NCBI GenBank assembly: GCA_019416775.1
Contig: DXWR01000015.1
Span: forward strand, 1 to 9,145
From: Oscillospiraceae bacterium
Lineage (GTDB): Bacteria > Bacillota > Clostridia > Oscillospirales > Ruminococcaceae
Reading direction: 5' to 3'
Length of the DNA: 9,145 nt
Of the stretch, positions 5,051 to 9,145 are shown one piece after another. Below the pieces are notes generated by a model. The model searched no databases. It saw only the letters and a list, made by a program, of their open reading frames with translations, and had not been told where the DNA came from. Position 1 is the first letter of the stretch. Each line of letters starts with the position of its first letter. Position numbers and translations under genes: made by a program.

Positions 5051-7894
5051 TTAATCCGATTCCGGGACCTCAGTCATGCCAAGATACTTTTTCAGATATT
5101 TTCCGGTATAGGATTCCGGACAGAGGGCCACTTCCTCCGGTGTGCCGGCGGTGACCAAAGTACCGCCCCGGTCTCCTCCTTCCGGACCCAGGTCAATGAT
5201 ATGGTCGGCTACCTTGATGACATCCAGAATGTGTTCGATAATTAAGACGGTGTTTCCCGCATCCACCAAACGCTGCAGCATCTCGATGAGCTTGTGCACG
5301 TCGGCGATGTGCAAGCCGGTGGTGGGTTCGTCCAGAATATACAGCGTCTTGCCGGTGCTGAGTTTACTCAGTTCGGTAGCCAGCTTCACCCGCTGGGCTT
5401 CTCCGCCGGAAAGGGTGGTGGCGGCCTGCCCCATCTTCACATACCCCAACCCCACATCGCAGATGGTTTGGAGCTTGCGCTGAATCTTAGGCACCGTTTC
5501 AAAAAACTTGCAAGCCTCTTCAATGGTCATGTCCAGCACATCGGCGATGGATTTTCCCTTGTACAGCACCTCCAAGGTTTCCCGGTTATACCGTTTGCCG
5601 CCGCAGACCTTGCAGGGAACGTAAATATCCGGCAGGAAGTGCATCTCAATTTTGATGATGCCGTCTCCCTGGCAGGCTTCGCACCGGCCGCCCTTTACAT
5701 TAAAGGAAAACCGGCCCGGACCATACCCCCGCATTTTGGCAAAATTGGTCATGGCAAAGAGGTTTCGGATATCGGTGAATACACCGGTGTAGGTAGCGGG
5801 GTTGGAACGAGGGGTCCGGCCGATGGGAGACTGATCGATGTTGATGATTTTATCAATCAATTCCAGCCCTTGGATCTTCTTCACCTTGCCGGGCTTGTCC
5901 TTGGCTTTGTAAAACTGCCGGGCGATATTTTTAAAAATAACCTCATTCACCAAGCTGGACTTGCCGGAGCCGGATACCCCGGTGACCACCGTCAAGGTGC
6001 CTAAAGGGATGGAAACGTTGAGGTTCTTCAGGTTATGCTCCGCTGCCCCCACAATTTTTAAGAATCCCCTATTGGGCTTCCTTCTGGTTTGGGGCACCGG
6101 GATCTTCTTCTTTCCGGAAAGGTATTGACCGGTGATGGAGTTGGGGCAGGCAATGATGTCTTCCACACTGCCCTGAGCCACAATCTCCCCTCCGTGGGAG
6201 CCGGCGCCGGGACCCACGTCCACAATATAATCCGCTGCCCGCATGGTATCTTCGTCGTGCTCCACCACAATCAACGTGTTGCCCATGTCCCGCAGGCGCT
6301 TGAGGGTATCCAGCAATTTGTCGTTGTCCCGCTGGTGCAGGCCGATGCTGGGTTCATCCAAAATATACAGCACCCCGGTGAGGGAGGAGCCGATCTGGGT
6401 GGCCAAGCGGATCCGCTGGCTTTCCCCGCCGGACAGCGTCCCTGCACTGCGGGAAAGGGTCAGATACTCCAATCCCACATTTTTTAAAAAGCTGAGCCGG
6501 CTGTTGATCTCTTTGAGCACCTGGTGGGCGATGATCTGTTGCTGTTCATCCAACTCCAGATTCCCCAGGAAATCCAGCGCCTGGGTGACACTGAGATCGC
6601 ACAGCTCCATAATGTTCTTGCCGCCTACGGTAATGGCCAAGATTTCCGGTCGAAGCCGCCGTCCATGGCAGTCCGGGCACTTCACCGAGCTCATGCAGAG
6701 GGTGATTTCCTCCCGGACCCAGTTGGATTGGGTGTCCCGAAACCGTCGTTCCAAATTGGGAATCACACCCTCGAAAACCTGGCGGTAAGTGCCGGAACCG
6801 AAATCGTTGCTTTTGGTAAAGGTAATGGCCTCGTCTCCGGAACCGTACAGGATCACATTCTGCACCGATTCCGGCAGTTCCTCAAAGGGAGTGTCCAAAG
6901 AAAAGCCGTAGTGCTGGGCCAATCCTTCGTAGTACATCTGGGCCATGCCGAAGCCAAAGTACCAGCCGCTGGCTTTTACCGCATTCTCCCGGATAGACAG
7001 GGAGCGGTCCGGCACCACCAAATCCGGGTCCACCTTCATAAAGGTACCCAGCCCGGTGCAGGTGGGGCAAGCTCCGGCGGGATTGTTGAAGGAAAACAGA
7101 TTGGGTTCCGGTTTCGGCATGGAAATGTTGTGCTCCGGACAAGCATAATTCAGGCTGTACAGCCGTTCCTCCTGCCCCATAATATCCACCAGCACCACCC
7201 CGCCGGTAAGGTTGGTGGCAGTTTCCAAGCTGTCGTACAAACGGGACTGGATTTCCGGCTTCACCACAATCCGGTCCACGATAATCTCTACGTTGTGCTT
7301 TTTATTCTTTTCCGGGAGGAAATTCTCGCTCAAATCGTAAACAGAGCCGTCAATCCGCACCCGAACGTAGCCGCTGCGCCGGGCGGAATCCAGCACCTTC
7401 TCATGGGTGCCTTTCCTTTCCCGCACCACCGGCGCCATAATTTGAAGCTTGGTCTTTTCCGGCAGCGCCATCAACTGATCCACAATCTGGTCAATGGTTT
7501 GACGGGTGATCTCCCGGCCGCACACCGGGCAATGAGGGGTACCCACCCGAGCATAGAGCAGCCGGAGATAGTCGTAGATTTCGGTGACGGTGCCTACGGT
7601 GGAGCGGGGGTTTTTGGAGGTGGTCTTCTGGTCGATGGAGATGGCCGGGCTGAGCCCTTCGATGGACTCCACATTGGGCTTCTCCATCTGCCCCAAAAAC
7701 TGCCTGGCGTAGGAGGAGACACTTTCCATATACCGGCGCTGGCCGTCGGCGTAGATGGTGTCAAAGGCCAAACTGGATTTTCCGGAACCGGAAAGGCCGG
7801 TAAAGACGATAAACTTGTCTCTGGGGATGGTTAAATCCACATTTTTTAAATTGTGCTCTTTGGCTCCTTTAATGATAATTGAATCCATACCCAT
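5051..7894 (-). CDS. uvrA: Excinuclease ABC subunit UvrA
   Basis: UvrA is the dimeric ABC-type ATPase that finds bulky DNA lesions and hands them to UvrB in nucleotide excision repair. The 947-residue length matches the family (about 940-950). The first ATPase half has Walker A GLSGSGKS (33-40), signature LSGG (487-490) and Walker B ILDEP (511-515). The second has GVSGSGKS (639-646), LSGG (828-831) and LDEP (854-857). The C-terminal zinc finger is complete (C738, C741, C761, C764). An N-terminal CPVC pair (122-125) and a module C252-x2-H255 with C276-x2-C279 are also present. The start at 7894 is preferred to an ATG two codons later, because the AGGGAGG at 7905-7911 is 10 nt away. It follows uvrB by 17 nt, so the two are one operon. 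Confidence 0.98.
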   Translation of the reverse strand: MGMDSIIIKGAKEHNLKNVDLTIPRDKFIVFTGLSGSGKSSLAFDTIYADGQRRYMESVSSYARQFLGQMEKPNVESIEGLSPAISIDQKTTSKNPRSTVGTVTEIYDYLRLLYARVGTPHCPVCGREITRQTIDQIVDQLMALPEKTKLQIMAPVVRERKGTHEKVLDSARRSGYVRVRIDGSVYDLSENFLPEKNKKHNVEIIVDRIVVKPEIQSRLYDSLETATNLTGGVVLVDIMGQEERLYSLNYACPEHNISMPKPEPNLFSFNNPAGACPTCTGLGTFMKVDPDLVVPDRSLSIRENAVKASGWYFGFGMAQMYYEGLAQHYGFSLDTPFEELPESVQNVILYGSGDEAITFTKSNDFGSGTYRQVFEGVIPNLERRFRDTQSNWVREEITLCMSSVKCPDCHGRRLRPEILAITVGGKNIMELCDLSVTQALDFLGNLELDEQQQIIAHQVLKEINSRLSFLKNVGLEYLTLSRSAGTLSGGESQRIRLATQIGSSLTGVLYILDEPSIGLHQRDNDKLLDTLKRLRDMGNTLIVVEHDEDTMRAADYIVDVGPGAGSHGGEIVAQGSVEDIIACPNSITGQYLSGKKKIPVPQTRRKPNRGFLKIVGAAEHNLKNLNVSIPLGTLTVVTGVSGSGKSSLVNEVIFKNIARQFYKAKDKPGKVKKIQGLELIDKIINIDQSPIGRTPRSNPATYTGVFTDIRNLFAMTNFAKMRGYGPGRFSFNVKGGRCEACQGDGIIKIEMHFLPDIYVPCKVCGGKRYNRETLEVLYKGKSIADVLDMTIEEACKFFETVPKIQRKLQTICDVGLGYVKMGQAATTLSGGEAQRVKLATELSKLSTGKTLYILDEPTTGLHIADVHKLIEMLQRLVDAGNTVLIIEHILDVIKVADHIIDLGPEGGDRGGTLVTAGTPEEVALCPESYTGKYLKKYLGMTEVPESD

Positions 7895-7904
7895 GGGGTG
7901 TGTT

Positions 7905-7911
7905 CCTCCCT
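7905..7911 (-). promoter_or_regulatory. Ribosome binding site of uvrA
   Basis: AGGGAGG on the minus strand sits in the 17-nt gap right after the uvrB stop and 10 nt before the uvrA ATG at 7894. It supports that start over the ATG at 7888 and separate, efficient initiation on a uvrB-uvrA message. Confidence 0.75.
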
Positions 7912-9145
7912 TTAGCTGGGACGTTTGCCGGTGATTTCGGCGATTTTGTCCCGAATCTGTGCCGCATACTCAAATTCCAGCATACGGGCGGCGTTTTTCA
8001 TCTCTTCGGTGAGCCGCTTCACCTCTGCCTTGGCTTCCTCCGGGGTCATCTTCTTGCCGGACCGCTTCTTGGAAGAAGGCTCTTTCTTGGAAATTTCGAT
8101 CACATCCCGAACCTCTTTTTGGATGGTCTTGGGGACGATGCCGTGTTCTTCATTATATTTCATCTGGATTTCCCGGCGGCGCTGGGTCTCCCGAATGGCA
8201 TTTTCCATCGAAGGAGTGACGCTGTCGGCGTAAAGGATAACCTCCCCTTCCGCGTTTCGAGCCGCCCGTCCAATGGTCTGGATCAAGCTGGTTTCACTGC
8301 GCAAAAAGCCTTCCTTATCGGCGTCCAAAATGCAAACCAAACTGACTTCGGGAATGTCCAATCCTTCCCGCAATAGGTTGATCCCCACCAGCACGTCAAA
8401 TTCGCCTAACCGCAGATCCCGGATCAGCTCCATTCGCTCGATGGTGTCCACATCGTGATGGAGATAGCGCACCCGGATCCCCATCTGCTCCAGATAAGAG
8501 GTAAGGTCCTCTGCCATCTTTTTGGTGAGGGTGGTAATCAATACCCTCTGGCCTTTTTGGGTGCGCTGGTTGATTTGCAGCACAATATCGTCGATCTGCC
8601 CTTCCACCGGCTTCACGATCACCTGAGGATCCAGCAGACCGGTAGGCCGGATCACCTGCTCCACCACCTGAGCGGAGTGTTCCCGCTCAAATTCCCCGGG
8701 GGTAGCGGAAACGTACAGCACTTTATCCAGCTTTTCATAAAATTCATCGAAGTTCAAGGGACGATTGTCCAAGGCGCTGGGCAGCCGGAAGCCATACTCC
8801 ACCAGAGTGGTTTTTCGGGCCCGATCCCCATGGTACATTCCCCGAACCTGGGGAATGGTAACGTGGCTTTCATCCACAATCAGCAGAAAGTCGTCGGGAA
8901 AGTGGTCGAATAAAGTGTATGGCTTGCTGCCCAAGGGACGTCCTGCCAGAACGCCGGAATAGTTTTCAATGCCTTTGCAGAAACCGATTTCTTCCAGCAG
9001 TTCCAGATCATACCTGGTGCGTTGTTCCAGCCGCTGAGCTTCCAACAGTTTTCCCTGAGACTGGAACCAAGCCACCCGTTCCTTTAATTCTTCTTCCAGC
9101 CGCTGAATGCCGGCCATCAACCGGTCCCGGGGGACAATATAGTGA
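7912..9145 (-). CDS. uvrB: Excinuclease ABC subunit UvrB (5' part cut off by window edge)
   Basis: UvrB is the helicase-like damage-verification subunit that receives the lesion from UvrA and then recruits UvrC. The frame is open to the right edge and codes for about 410 C-terminal residues of a protein of about 660. The first visible residues (HYIVPRDR) continue upstream of an internal ATG at 9120, so that ATG is not the start. In order I see the GKLLEAQRLEQRTRYDLE helix, DDFLLIVDESHVTIPQ (Walker B/DESH), the SALDNRPL segment, helicase motifs IV to VI (VLITTLTKKMAEDL, LLREGLDIPEV, QTIGRAARN) and a C-terminal UVR domain rich in E/K/R (AEVKRLTEEMKNAARMLEFEYA), which binds UvrC and UvrA. Walker A and the beta-hairpin lie outside. 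The promoter and any LexA operator are also beyond the window. Confidence 0.98.
   Translation of the reverse strand, partial: HYIVPRDRLMAGIQRLEEELKERVAWFQSQGKLLEAQRLEQRTRYDLELLEEIGFCKGIENYSGVLAGRPLGSKPYTLFDHFPDDFLLIVDESHVTIPQVRGMYHGDRARKTTLVEYGFRLPSALDNRPLNFDEFYEKLDKVLYVSATPGEFEREHSAQVVEQVIRPTGLLDPQVIVKPVEGQIDDIVLQINQRTQKGQRVLITTLTKKMAEDLTSYLEQMGIRVRYLHHDVDTIERMELIRDLRLGEFDVLVGINLLREGLDIPEVSLVCILDADKEGFLRSETSLIQTIGRAARNAEGEVILYADSVTPSMENAIRETQRRREIQMKYNEEHGIVPKTIQKEVRDVIEISKKEPSSKKRSGKKMTPEEAKAEVKRLTEEMKNAARMLEFEYAAQIRDKIAEITGKRPS

Noticed and set aside
6524..7834. A 436-codon open frame on the plus strand inside uvrA
   Set aside because: It lies wholly antisense to a clearly conserved uvrA. 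It has no ribosome binding site or family motif, and long antisense frames are expected opposite codon-biased genes.
1..9145. A hidden defence, mobile or otherwise undescribed system
   Set aside because: All gene-sized frames with good start signals belong to recognised families. Intergenic gaps are at most about 170 bp and are accounted for by promoters, ribosome binding sites and terminators. I saw no direct-repeat array, inverted terminal repeats, transposase or structured RNA.

Overview
This window looks like ordinary chromosomal DNA from a low-to-mid GC Gram-positive anaerobe. The best guess is Bacillota, class Clostridia, possibly an Oscillospirales-type gut bacterium. That rests on protein flavour (the UvrA, UvrB and RuvABC sequences), strong AGGAGG-type ribosome binding sites, and TTGnnn-N17-TATAAT promoters with an extended -10. 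It is judged from memory of these families, not from a database search. I see no mobile element, CRISPR array, tRNA or rRNA, and no phage or defence gene.

Layout, left to right. At 1-1794 on the minus strand lies the Holliday-junction operon ruvC-ruvA-ruvB. It is read right to left from a good promoter at 1836-1864, and ruvB runs off the left edge. At 1966-3904, also minus, is an overlapping pair: a GT4 glycosyltransferase followed by a PlsC-type acyltransferase. The pair has its own promoter (3977-4005) and ends at a hairpin terminator (1901-1927). At 4006-4611, minus, is a GNAT acetyltransferase. It is divergent from a small acylphosphatase gene (4723-5007, plus), the only plus-strand gene; the predicted promoters of the two overlap in the 111-bp gap. 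An apparently bidirectional terminator (5012-5046) separates acylphosphatase from the convergent uvrB-uvrA operon. UvrA is complete (5051-7894), and uvrB (7912-9145) is cut by the right edge.

How the genes work together. Two DNA-repair machines flank a small envelope/metabolism block. RuvA and RuvB migrate Holliday junctions and RuvC resolves them. UvrA and UvrB recognise and verify lesions for nucleotide excision repair; uvrC is not in the window. The glycosyltransferase/acyltransferase pair plausibly makes or remodels membrane glycolipids or phospholipids, but its substrates are not determined by the sequence.

I did not find a clearly novel system. The items worth a second look are small: overlapping divergent promoters, a 13-bp promoter core shared by two operons, two short near-leaderless reading frames just after predicted transcription starts, an atypical acyltransferase block III, and a Cys-to-His variation in a UvrA zinc module. 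No gene-free stretch exceeds about 170 bp.
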